Shown here in pieces: positions 10,521-20,549 of a DNA stretch of 64,000 nucleotides. Numbering within the stretch: the first letter of the stretch is position 1; every line of letters begins with the position of its first letter. The stretch is taken from positions 62,001 through 126,000 of the forward strand of contig RDEW01000031.1 in the NCBI GenBank assembly GCA_011109175.1, written 5' to 3'. The notes below the pieces were generated by a model. It had not been told where the DNA came from and did no database searches. It saw nothing but the letters and a program-made list of their open reading frames with translations. Source of the DNA: Dicyema japonicum. Taxonomy: Eukaryota > Dicyemida > Rhombozoa > Dicyemidae. The translations under genes and the position numbers were made by a program.

Positions 10521-11915
10521 ATGGAAATAAACGTATCTTTAACCAGAAGTTCAAATCGAAAAAGTTCAAAGATAAACTCAGGTAGAAAATCATCAATAAT
10601 TTGGAATCAACCAAATACATTTTACATCAATGCAAAAAACGGAGAAAATATGTAAAATATTTTTAATATAATTTGACAGGGTTGAAGAATTTTTATCCTC
10701 CTTAGGATGGACAAAAACCGACAACAAATATGACCGTCATCTCAAAATGGTTTGGGTTGAATGTAAATCTTATTATAATTACAAGATAAAAGGTTTAATT
10801 GGTTTTTGATATAATTAGGAAATTATTTAATCAATCATATTGAGAATTGTGAATTACTATGTAATAAAATCAACTTATTTATCAATTTATCGGAATATGA
10901 AAGGTGCTTACTTTCTGCAGGAAGAACGCCAATTATCAGAATAAATCAATTTTTTCCAGAAACATATAAAATTGGGAATTTAAAAGAATTTGAAGATTTT
11001 TGTGATAAAAAATATAATGGTTCGTATTTGATTAAAGCACAACTCATTAGGAGAGATTTGGATTTGTAAACCAGAAAATTTAAATCAAGGAATTGGAATT
11101 TCCTTGATAAGAACAAGAGAAGAATTAATTGAAAAATTCAATTTTTTAAAAAATCACAATAATTCATATAAAAAATGCAAGCTATTACAAAGGTTTATAT
11201 TTTAATTTTTTTAAAAGATATATTAAAAGTCCTTTACTTCTTGAAGGCAAAAAATTTGATATTCGAAGTTACATGATAATTGCATGCACTAAACCTTTTA
11301 TTGTTTTATACAGTGGAGGTTATGTAAGGTTGAGCTGTAAAAAATATGATATTAATGACAATAATCTTGAAACTCATTTAACAAATCAGGTATTAAGAAA
11401 TATCTATGTTAAGTACATGCAAAAAAATCCTATGTATAATGAAATTAAAGAAGACACTGTTTGGTCAATGAATAAGTTTAATGAATATATTAACATTAAT
11501 TTTGAAACAAATTCTCTCATTGAAAATGACTGGGTTTTCAAGAAATTAGAAGTTTTAATTTTTTTAATTATTTTAAAGAAAAGAATGAAAAAAATTTGTC
11601 TTCACTGCTTCAATTCTGTTCAAAGCCGTCTTAAATCTGACTATGGATTTTTCGAAATTTTTGGATTAGATTTTATTATTGATGAAGATTTTAAAATTTA
11701 TTTATTGGAAATTAATACTAACCCATCTTTCGCAGTAAATTGTCAATCGCTTTCAGATGTAATTCCGAATCTCATTAAGGAAGCTATCGGTAAATAATTT
11801 TTTTATTCAAGATATTTCCGTCGAATGCTTTGATAAAACAAAAAGAAACAAAAATGTTTTCCCAATTAAATCAATTAAAAAGTTTCAAGTTTTATATCAC
11901 GAGAAATCTTCTTAA
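10521..11915 (+). CDS. TTLL10: Tubulin-tyrosine-ligase-like protein (TTLL10/TTLL3 group, glycylase type)
   Basis: TTLL enzymes are ATP-grasp ligases that add amino acids to tubulin tails; the TTLL3/8/10 group makes polyglycine side chains, mainly on ciliary tubulin. Spliced exons read TFYINAKNGENMVEEFLSSL, INQFFPETYKIGN, WICKPENLNQGIGISLIRTR, GKKFDIRSYMIIACTKPFIV, GYVRLSCKKYD, HLTNQ, MQKNPMYNEIKEDTVWSM and IYLLEINTNPSFAVNCQSL (E and N ligate metal). The last exon, after a 22-bp intron, ends with TAA at 11913-11915. Other introns are 28 and 31 bp. Two more (24 bp after HLTNQ, 27 bp before KRMKK) are multiples of three without stops, so they look like coding insertions; they are absent from family members I know. 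The start at 10521 lies 3 nt after an acceptor-like 'aacag'. TTLL10 is a better match than TTLL3 by eye. Confidence 0.85.
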
Positions 11916-12094
11916 ACAGTGGGCCCAAAAAGTCATGGCACCACTTTAATAAATTTTAATATTTTACATTTTTACCAATAAAATATAAAGTATTTTTACT
12001 TTTAATCATTTTTTACAAAATTAAAAAGCATTAGAATATAGAAAATAATTTTAAATCATTAAAATTTAGATAATTTTTTTTATATAATTTTTTA

Positions 12095-12330
12095 ACAATT
12101 AAACAAATTTCAGTTGAGGAAGCTGCTGCGTGGATTGCGAACGAGTTCCCTCGGAGTATGGTTATTACAATCTTTTGTCTTAGCCATAACCCTTCTCGTT
12201 GATCTCTTTTCTTTCTGGCAAGCAATCCTCCGAGTTCTCGCAAGAACTCAGCCGTCATTGGACCAACGGCTCCCATAATAGGCTTATTTATTTCTTGCTT
12301 CAATGCCTTCCATAAAGTCTCCATTTTTTC
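12095..12330 (-). mobile_element. 3'-truncated LINE tail, inverted partner of the 10.06-kb copy
   Basis: The minus strand reads GAVGPMTAEFLRELGGLLAR and REGLWLRQKIVITILRGNSF, nearly identical to the 10.06-kb fragment but opposite in orientation. Upstream on the minus strand it joins repeat E, giving a chimeric start METLWKALKQEINKPI. The two tails therefore bracket the TTLL gene. Confidence 0.65.
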
Positions 12331-12412
12331 TTAATATTGGGATGACATGGAGAGTACTGGTACCATTACTATATCTGGAGAATACAAATAGTTCATGATT
12401 TCTCGTTTTGTG
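12275..12412 (+). repeat. Repeat E, copy 1
   Basis: Shared with 14212-14345 in the same orientation at roughly 90% by eye: 'ttgcttcaatgccttcca', 'aaagtctccatttt', 'ttgggatgacatggaga.', 'tactggtaccattactatat', 'caaatagtt.atgatttctc'. The pogo element lies between the two copies. Confidence 0.8.
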
Positions 12413-12508
12413 GATTAAAACCTATAATTGGATAATTGATTAACAAAAAACAATTTTAAACATTTTAGTATCATTTTAGGGTCAAAAAGTGTTGGCACTC
12501 TTTATGAC

Positions 12509-13824
12509 TACAGTGAACTCTCATTAATCTGAACTTCAATAATCCGAAAACTTCAATAATCCAAATTTTTTGATGAGTTAGCAAAATTTTACAAAGTTTC
12601 CTTACAAACAGGCTTCAATAAACCGAAACTTCATAATCCGCAATCCGAAAGACATTTATTAAAAATTTCGGATTAATTTATTTTGTTTTTGTCATACATT
12701 CAGATAAATTTACATTTAAATTTAAAATCTAACAGTACCATATTGTTAGAATAAAGTAATATCTGTGAAATAAAATACATAAAAAATGACTCTCTGAGAA
12801 TTATCCCATATCTGTGAAATAAAAATGAACTCTTATTTTGGAATTTCTACACATTCAGAAATTCTAAAAAACCATGAAAGTTGGAAAACTGTGAAACTAC
12901 GATTAACAAGTCAAGAGCCAAGTGGTAAACGTCATCAGCTTGATAATTCACTTGTTGAATGGATGAAATTAATGGTTTTATTACTGAAGATATAATTTCA
13001 TAAGCTAAAGTATTTGATGAAAAGCTTAGAATCAATGATTTCGAAATTAGTAAAGGCTACACAGATTTAAAGGAAGATGAAAGTTTTTAGACAAAGATTT
13101 TTAAAAGATTTTGACTTTGAAAATTATTATGTACTATGTAAATAATTGGTTTGAATTACAAAAAAATTTTAATGTTTTCATCAGTCATCATAGTGGATGA
13201 ATTAAATTGTTACAGAAAAAAGTTCATTTTACTGATTGATAATGCTACACGTTTTAACGAAATTTTTTGTAATTGAAATTTTATTCCTTCCAAAAAACAC
13301 AACTGCACATCTTCAACAATGTATGTAGGCATACTTAAGAACTTTAAGCATTATTATAGAAAAATGCTTATTTTGAATTATATACCCTTGATTTGGAAAA
13401 AATCTTTTTGTGAATTTACAGAAAACCGTAATGGTATCTGACACACGAAGTAAAAGAAGACCATAAAAATTGTTTTAAAAAGACTGAGGCAATTAAATGT
13501 CTTGATTAATTTGCTAATAAAGACATAATGCAAGATCCTGTTTTGAATAAGTACCGAAAAGAACTGGAAGAACTTGCTAATGAATAAGAAATTTTTAATC
13601 AGAAGTGCTCGACGAGAACGAAATAGTCATTCTTTGTAAAGATTATAATGTCGACGAGGAAATTATTGTTGCTAAAGTGGAGAGATTATTATTATATGTG
13701 AAAACATAAATATTAACTACAATGAAATTAATAGATTTATTCCCTTCACAATCCGAAAACCCTCACAATTTGAAAAGCATTCAAATTTGTTTAGTTCGAA
13801 TTAATAGGGTTTACTGTATTTAAG
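12509..13824 (+). mobile_element. pogo/Tigger-type DNA transposon, degenerate
   Basis: The left end (12511) reads CAGTGAACTCTCATTAATCT and the right end, inverted (13822), reads CAGTAAACCCTATTAATTCG, with TA dinucleotides just outside both ends, as for Tc1/mariner/pogo insertions. Further 'aataatccgaaa' motifs repeat inside each end. The interior (13200-13400) encodes, across frameshifts, LLIDNATRFNE, then LFLPKNTTAHLQQ, then GILKNFKHYYRKML. These match the second Asp motif and the C-terminal 'FLPPNTT..LQP.D.G.I..FK..YRR' signature of DDE_1 transposases. Stops and frameshifts mean the transposase is dead. The N-terminal HTH could not be reconstructed. Confidence 0.8.
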
Positions 13825-14211
13825 ACAATATATGAGGAGGCTTTGACTGGTTAATTAAATATTAGTCTTGCTATGAGGCATTGACTCTTCTCATTTTATT
13901 TCTCCTATTTCAAAAATGTATCTTCTATATTAATGCAAAAATCGAGGATTTGCGGTTTCTTTAGAATCCTGTGATCTACCTTCTATAGATTTAGTTATAA
14001 GCTTCATTTTGGCTATTTCTTCACATAGATTTTCAGGAAACTTGTCGTATTTTTGAAGTTACTCTTCTGGTCTTTTTCAGGAAAGAAACTATATTCTCCA
14101 TTTTCTTAGTTTAGAACAATCTTTAACATCCATAAATGAGAAAGGAAAGATAATTTTGCAAAAATATATCTAGCAAAGTGTCTATCTTAAGTGCACTTTT
14201 TTGACAAAAAG

Positions 14212-14345
14212 CCATAAAAGGCTTATTTCCTTCTTGCTTCAATGCCTTCCACAAAGTCTCCATTTTATTATTATTGGGATGACATGGAGAATACTGGTAC
14301 CATTACTATATCTGGAAATACAAATAGTTGATGATTTCTCGTTAA
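14212..14345 (+). repeat. Repeat E, copy 2
   Basis: This is the direct partner of 12275-12412. Both contain 'gcttcaatgccttcca' and 'actggtaccattactatatc'. The position just beyond the right end of the pogo element suggests a local duplication, or that both are ends of a larger composite. Confidence 0.75.
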
Positions 14346-14439
14346 AACCTCACGAATTTATTATCAATCAATTTCGTAAAAATAATCATTTATCTTGCTT
14401 TCCTAAAGCTCTGGAACTCTTAATTATACGCTAGTAAGA

Positions 14440-14840
14440 CGTCATGCTCGCAAATTATGACCCACATACTAAGGGCTTGGAACTAAAAGTCTACCATGAA
14501 AATATTGATGAGAATCGGTTTAAGGATAAAACCATGTGTACCTTTTTTCGATACATTTGAGTCTAAGATATATTTTCCATGCATTACAAGCGATCCTCTG
14601 CCATACAGGAAGTTATTCAATCAAGTGGCTAAGTACTTCAAAATTCCACGGATATTACTTGAACTAGTAGAGTTTCATGTCAGCACAATCGCAAGCTTTC
14701 GATATGTACATTATTACAACCCCTTCCCACTCTCTTTTCAGAATAGTTAACGAGGAACCATGGACGTGGATTCCTGTGTTGTTGCAAAGAACCAGGAAAC
14801 TTATTGGCGATGCGATTGCTCGAGCAGACAAACATCGATT
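14440..14840 (+). pseudogene. Unassigned protein-like remnant
   Basis: Two reading stretches look non-random: ITSDPLPYRKLFNQVAKYFK followed by IPRILLELVEFHVSTIASF (14580-14700), and NEEPWTWIPVLLQRTRKLI followed by GDAIARADKHRLVL and a stop (14750-14850). They are in different frames and no short GT-AG intron joins them cleanly. Base composition at 14750-14840 is richer in G+C than the surroundings. I do not recognise a family. Confidence 0.3.
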
Positions 14841-14849
14841 GGTTTTAAA

Positions 14850-15650
14850 TTAGTGTTTTTAACATCTATCTTGGTGATTCTAGAGTTATCAGAAAAATAA
14901 ATAAATCGAGTAAAAAAAACTGGTAACTGACAAAAACGTAACAGCGAAAATAAATGCTCTTAAAGATGATTCAGATGGGCTTTGTGTGACGGGTTTATGT
15001 CTGTGTTAATCTAAGCCTAATGCTATGTTTCAAAATAATTTTTATACAAGAATAAGTTAGATTTATTATATCTGAACTTATAGTATGTTTTAATGCAAAT
15101 GCTACTCGAATTTTATCTACTCATCCCATATAACTTTTTGATCCGAACTCTCAAGTTTTTCATCTTTAATTTACTTATTTACCGAAAATTCAAATACAGG
15201 GAGCTTAAAGTAAACTATGCTGCTTTATATAACCAAAAATCATCTATTTGCTATTTGGAAGTAATTTTTCATGAATTATGAATCAAGCAATTTCAGATTA
15301 AAATCCAATATCTATAATATATTTGCCAAGCCGATAATTTATTGATTAGGAGTGCTATTAATAAATAACGATTTGATTTTTAAATTCCTTATTTATAAAC
15401 CTCAAAGTAGAAAAACGCAGTGAAATATGTTAATCATTTTTCAATATCTCCCGTTTTTATCCAAAAATATCCAATTTTAATTATTTTTTATTAAAACTTA
15501 CTAATTCATATATTATTAGTAAAATAAAAATATTTTTTTATTTATAACTTCAACTTATAAATAAATTCTGATAATACAATTAACTCTCTTGCCTAATGTA
15601 AATGAATTAATTATTTGTTATATTTTTGTAAAATAACAGTAAATGTACCT
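14850..15650. other. AT-rich spacer
   Basis: No supported gene. 15093-15281 is open on the plus strand but is A/T-driven, Leu/Phe/Tyr-rich and lacks any family feature. The stretch precedes the synaptobrevin gene and may contain its promoter and 5' exon. Confidence 0.4.
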
Positions 15651-15695
15651 AAATTTAGGAATGCATCACCACAACAGCCCAATAAAAAATTGCAG

Positions 15696-16078
15696 ATGGC
15701 TCAAGCTCAAGTAGATGAGGTAAAATATAAATATAATACAAGATTGTTGAAATAATGAAAACAAATGTTGAAAAAGTGTTAGAACGAGATGTTCAACTTT
15801 CTGAATTGGGTGGAAGGGCTGATGCACTGCAAGAAGGAGCTTCAAATTTCAATGCTTCTGCTGGGCGTCTTAAGCGAAAGTTTTGGTGGAAAAACATTAA
15901 GGTCTTTTCATAGGATCACAAATAGATGATGATTTGCTTAGGCATATTTGTCGTCATTCTAATTATTATTGGCTCTGGTTTAATATTCGATTAAGTTGTA
16001 GTTTGGATTGCAAATAAATATGGTTCAAAAGATCCAGGGAAAGCGATTGAGCCTACAACACAAACAAATATAAAATGA
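15696..16078 (+). CDS. Synaptobrevin/VAMP (R-SNARE)
   Basis: A vesicle-membrane SNARE that pairs with syntaxin and SNAP-25 to drive fusion. The core reads [44 protein letters not shown] and [26 protein letters not shown], with an R-SNARE motif, the juxtamembrane Lys/Trp stretch and one C-terminal transmembrane helix. The zero-layer Arg is present in VLERD. Introns are 23, 24 and 24 bp. A short unusual lumenal tail follows ([20 protein letters not shown]), ending with TGA at 16076-16078. The first Met used here is at 15696; upstream in-frame ASPQQPNKKLQ could be coding if a further 5' exon supplies the start. It looks like neuronal-type synaptobrevin rather than VAMP7. Confidence 0.88.
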
Positions 16079-16204
16079 TTTCTTTAATCATTCTATGTTG
16101 TCTATTTGTACCAGCAAGTAATTTATAATCTTTTTATCAAAGTTTGTTTGCCTAGTTAATTAAGGCAGTTTATTATAAAAAATTGATTTAACGTAATTAA
16201 TATT

Positions 16205-16300
16205 TGTATTTGTGACGTGACTAGTTAGGCGATGTGAAATGACGCTGTACCTCTATCGCACGAAATGTCTATTTAGGTTCACATGATGGATAAAAACCAT
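16205..16300 (+). pseudogene. Short degenerate copy of a segment also at 36.38 kb
   Basis: 'cctctatcgcacgaaatgtc' and the following 'tatttaggttcacatgatggat' parallel the minus strand around 36390-36330 (ELYCTKCLLRFIM); here a stop follows. It indicates a repeated or duplicated coding segment of unknown nature. Confidence 0.35.
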
Positions 16301-16499
16301 TGACTTTCTTTTCTTTAGCATGTACGAGGTAACGAACAGGTAGATATCGAGAATCCGATATTCTGAACAAAGAAAAGAAAAGGGGTTCGAATACTTGAAA
16401 GAATTTGGAGGATCATTTTCACGTATAGTATGATAGTTTTTTTGTAAATAATATTTGCAGCATTTGACGTGACTAATTATTTATTCTGCCTGATTAAGT

Positions 16500-16750
16500 C
16501 CAATGGTGAAGATTGCCATTATGAGAACGTTTTCGCCTAAGAATGAAGTGATGTCCGCGACAGTAGGACGTGTGATGAAAATGGAAAAGGGCGAACCTAC
16601 TTTTCCACCTCTCATCTGAAACGGAAGCCTGTAATGGACTATTGGAGAATGGGTTTGATCGTCAAAAGCGTACGTTCTTCCTTGGGTTCCTTCCTTGGAT
16701 TAATTAGTTGTGACTGTTTGTGCTGGGCTTACCAAAGACTAATTAATATA
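16500..16750 (-). repeat. Dispersed repeat A (reverse copy)
   Basis: Reverse relative of 26870-27075 and 62130-62360. Shared blocks include (as read here) 'gggcgaacctacttttccac', 'ctgaaacggaagcctgtaat', 'ttccttggattaattag' and 'tttgtgctggg'. No coding potential. Confidence 0.7.
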
Positions 16751-16946
16751 ATGCCAATTAACTTTTAATATTAAATATGGCCTATTGTTTGCCAAATAAT
16801 TAAAATCTTAGATGTTGACTTATTAATTAATATTAAATATTTTTTATTTTTATTACACGTGAAAAATCTAATTAAGTGCCATAAACATTTAATTTTTTTG
16901 AAATCGAAATAATTAACAGTTAAATTGCTTTTTTTAAGTCTTACAG

Positions 16947-19011
16947 ATGAGGCGACAATCCATTAAAGACAGATTGGACAGCGCTAAGCAGATCATTATG
17001 CGAGATAATATCTCCAAAACGGTCGTAAAGGCGACGACTGAAGAAGAAATCCCCCCAAAAGAAAAGCATTTAACTGGTTAGATAAAATTGTTTTATCATA
17101 GTTTTGGAACAGTTTACTCGGGATACATTCACTCCAATGCCGGATATGGTTGTTGCTTTGAAAAATAGAATTATCAGCAATAATTGGCTCGTGACTGCAA
17201 AAACCATAATGACGATTCATCATTTGCTAATTAATGGCGAAGAAGTATTTGATTATGTGAAATTACAATTTAGAGATTTGCACTTTATCTTTCATCGAAC
17301 CTGTCAATCTTTTCCAATTTATTCAACTTCCCTGAATCTTTAATGATGCAAAGTATAGACCATGTCTTTAAAAAATTTTAAAATAGATAAAGATATCATA
17401 AATTTCCTGAAAAATTATTCTGTTTACCTGAAATGCAAACTCGAAATTTATTACAAGATTGGAATAGACATGACTAGATCTGCTAGCACGTGAGTATATT
17501 GTTATAAATAATTTTGATCATAAATGATATTGTTTAGATTGAATTTCGAAGAACGCCCAGCCAAAGATGTAATTGCATTTTTTTCATTTTTTCATTTTAA
17601 TATGCGGTTTTATTTTTAGCTTCTTCAAATTTGCAATAACATGAATGTATTGGCAAAATCCGTTTTTTACACGCAAGTATATTATTCAAATATATTTTAT
17701 TAGATTCATAAATATAGCATTTCGTCAAAAATGCTTGTATTCATCTTTGACTTGCTATATATTGATGTTTCTAGACTGTATTGCTGCTATAGTTCAGTCA
17801 TGTCATCTTTGTTGAGTAAGTTTATGATTTTGACAATAAAATAGAACAATTTTATAAAGTCAACAAAAAAATCGCAAAAAATATTTTTGACGAATTTGAA
17901 TGCTATATGAAATACCAGTATGAATTTGAACTTTTCTTTAATGCAGCTAAAGTGAGAGTATTTAATATTTTTCAAGGAACTTAAGAAAAATGATGTCCCG
18001 GAGGTTGAAATGATAAAATCAGATGTATTTGATAATATGAAGTCTTATATAAATTCTGAAGGGAGGTAAGATTATTAATCACTGCCATTTTAGTGGTCAG
18101 CAAAATTCTGCACCGTTTTTAACAATGGAAGAAGAGAAACCACAAGAAAAACCTCAACCAAGTGAACAAAATTTTCTTGAGGATCTTTTCTCAACGGGTT
18201 ACCTTTTTTAGTTTATTTTTAGATCATAATTTTAATCAACCTCTACGGTACAAAACGGTAATATTCAAATTTTTATTCTTTAAAAGATAATTTTGGATTA
18301 TTTACTTCCGACAATGTAGCACCAGCATCACAAGATATTTTTCAAGGGTAATTAGAAATCTCAATTTAGATCAAATTTTTCTTTTAATTCGAATAATCAA
18401 CCACAATCTACTCCTACTCCACAATTTTCACAGCAAGGCTTACCCCAACAAGTTTCTCAGCAAAGTCAACAGTGGTCAAATATTTTACAAAATTATCAAA
18501 CGCCACAACCAGTTGTGCTTATATTATTGTAACTATTAGTCTCAGCAACAATATTCACAAATTCAACAACAAACCTACAATATGGGAATGAATCCAAACA
18601 TGCAACCTCCACAATCACAATTTTCATATGGTCAGATGCCAGGAGCACAAATAAATCAATCATATAATCTACAGACTACACAATCCCAGTTTTCTTATGG
18701 TCAGAGTGCCATCACAAACGACGAATCAATCATATCAACAACAATTTCAAGTTCCACAATCTCAATTCTCTTACGGTCAAATGTATTCCCAACCAGCGAA
18801 CCAACCATACCAGTCAAATATTCAACAATCACAATTTTCTCAGAATCCAATGAACCCACAACCGACAAATCAAAGCTTTAATCAAGCTCTCAAGTTTTTA
18901 ATATACCAGAAAATTCAATTAAAGAGAAAGAAAAAACGATCCGTTCGATTTCTTTGGTTTTTAAATGATTTAATTATTATTTGGGATTATTTAATTTTAA
19001 CTATAAACTAA
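16947..19011 (+). CDS. PICALM: AP180/CALM clathrin assembly protein (ANTH domain)
   Basis: Binds PtdIns(4,5)P2, clathrin and R-SNAREs during endocytosis. The start reads MRRQSIKDRLDSAKQ, then SKTVVKATTEEEIPPKEKHL, holding the KATT...PKxKHL lipid-binding motif, then NWLVTAKTIMTIHHLLINGE, YSVYLKCKLEIYYKIGIDM, FFNAAKELKKNDVPEVEMI and an ANTH end. The C-terminal half is Gln/Asn/Pro/Ser-rich with SQFSYGQ repeats and an NPM/NP-type tail. Introns of 25-50 bp separate the exons. At 18705-18708 one extra base breaks the frame between two SQFSYGQ repeats: CAG-ATG-CCA in the preceding repeat versus CAG-AGTG-CCA here. Downstream the repeats resume in the new frame to a stop at 19011. The exact 3' end is uncertain. 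It lies 0.9 kb after the synaptobrevin gene on the same strand. The start codon directly follows an acceptor-like 'tcttacag'. Confidence 0.85.
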
Positions 19012-19439
19012 ACTTCCTTGATTAACAATAAATATAAACAACTTCCATATCCAGGGGGATTATCCCTCATATTCTCAACAAAAAACTATCGGAGATTAGT
19101 GGAGTCACCAATAAAGTGCATGAACTTGATCTACATACTGCTTTTTTTCTCTTGAGAAATTATCTTTTCCTTCCAAGATTAATGTTTTTGGGTCGTACTT
19201 CTTGCTATTTCTCCGGAAAGCCTGGAGAATTTCAACATTCTTATTTCCAAGTCTTTCCTTGCCATCCTTCCTGTCCTTATCAAGCAATGATTTCTCATCA
19301 GGACCATTCTTCCAGATTTCTGCAAATCCACCCGGAGATAAAGTTGCTGATGGGTTGAAGAGTTAGTCAGTGGCTTTTGAAGAGACCCTCTTGATACACA
19401 CCCACTAAGGGACTGGACCAACAGTTTGTACAAGAATAC

Positions 19440-19960
19440 TCATTCGACCCTAGTGGAAACGTAAGAATTGCATCGTAGGGCTTGCATTCTGGCAGCCTCT
19501 TCCCTTCACAGCGGTGCTTGGCTGAACGCGCTCCCATCATCGTCAATTGGTTCCCTTCTAGAACAGGACGTCTTCCAGAATGGGATATCAATATGTCTCG
19601 GGATAGACCTGTGCCAGTTTCATCCATGCCGTTGTGGATCTGTTGTTTACTGCCAGAGACTTCACCCGCTCTCTTACTGACTCATCAGAGGCCGGTTTCC
19701 GAGGCATGCCGCCATCAGGGGTTGTGAAGTACTCTCTTAAGCGGCTGTATTCTCGTCATCTCTGGAACCAATGGGCCTGGATCGTGGAGATGGAAAGCTT
19801 CCAGATGAGAGTAACTGTCTTCCTTTTTTCTCGAGGAAAATGCTTGATTTGGAATGGGGTCTGTACCGACACCATTTCCCAGTCGAGAATTGCTGGTTCC
19901 GCGTTGAAAGTTGTGGAGGCTGCTCGGACTTAAATAATTTCAAGATAAAAAATACTACAG
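19440..19960 (+). mobile_element. LINE C-terminal region (LVWDxTCxDTF clade), broken
   Basis: Across several frames the stretch gives IDLCQFHPCRCGSVVYCQRL, HPLSY, GLDRGDGKLPDESNCLPFF and FSRGKCLIWNGVCTDTISQS. This parallels the order of conserved blocks at 49330-49775 (CRCGDDVDTKGLHPLSC, LDRGDGKRPDGMTLF, KSLVWDATCVDTF). Multiple frameshifts show it is a relic. Confidence 0.7.
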
Positions 19961-20239
19961 CCTCTCCACCAGATTCCATTTGCAGCCCGTTTTTGTAGAG
20001 ACGAGCGAAGTCTTCGGGCCCAAGACAGTCTCTTTTCTAAGATCGCTTAGGTAATTGATTTCCAAAGTGAGTAATGATCGTCGGAAAACCGAATGACTGT
20101 TCCATGGATTTTTCTGGCAGTTGTCAAAAGAAACAGTCATTCCATCCTATCAATTTGATTATTTTGATTGTCTTGTTACTTAATAAATTATTTTTTATTA
20201 AAAAAATAATATAAATAAAAATAAGAATTTATCAGATTA

Positions 20240-20545
20240 CAGGTGTCGGGCCAGAGACGTGATTGTACCTAATTTAAATCCCGCTTCTGTACATTTCGGT
20301 TGAAAGTTCCACGCATCTATGATTCCTTGGCTTGACGATTGACGGCGTCATCAGTGAACATTTCACTGCGGAACCGGATCGTCTATAAAGGACATACATC
20401 CAACAAAAAAAATAAGAGCATTCCTTGATTCTCCCTTCACGATTAGTTACAATAACTGTTCTTTACTTAAAAATAAAGTGCATGTCCTGCCTGAGCGGAG
20501 CTATAACTAATATGGTTCTGCGTAAAATTGCAGTTTTTTAATATC
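20240..20545 (+). mobile_element. tRNA-derived SINE, old copy
   Basis: Same family as 33023-33333: 'ggtgtcgggc', 'ttccacgcatctatgat', 'gacggcgtcatcagtgaaca', 'tcactgcggaac', 'ataaagtgcatgtcctgcct' and 'cggagctataactaatatgg'. Box A is lost and the B-box region is mutated. Confidence 0.75.
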
Positions 20546-20549
20546 ACGT

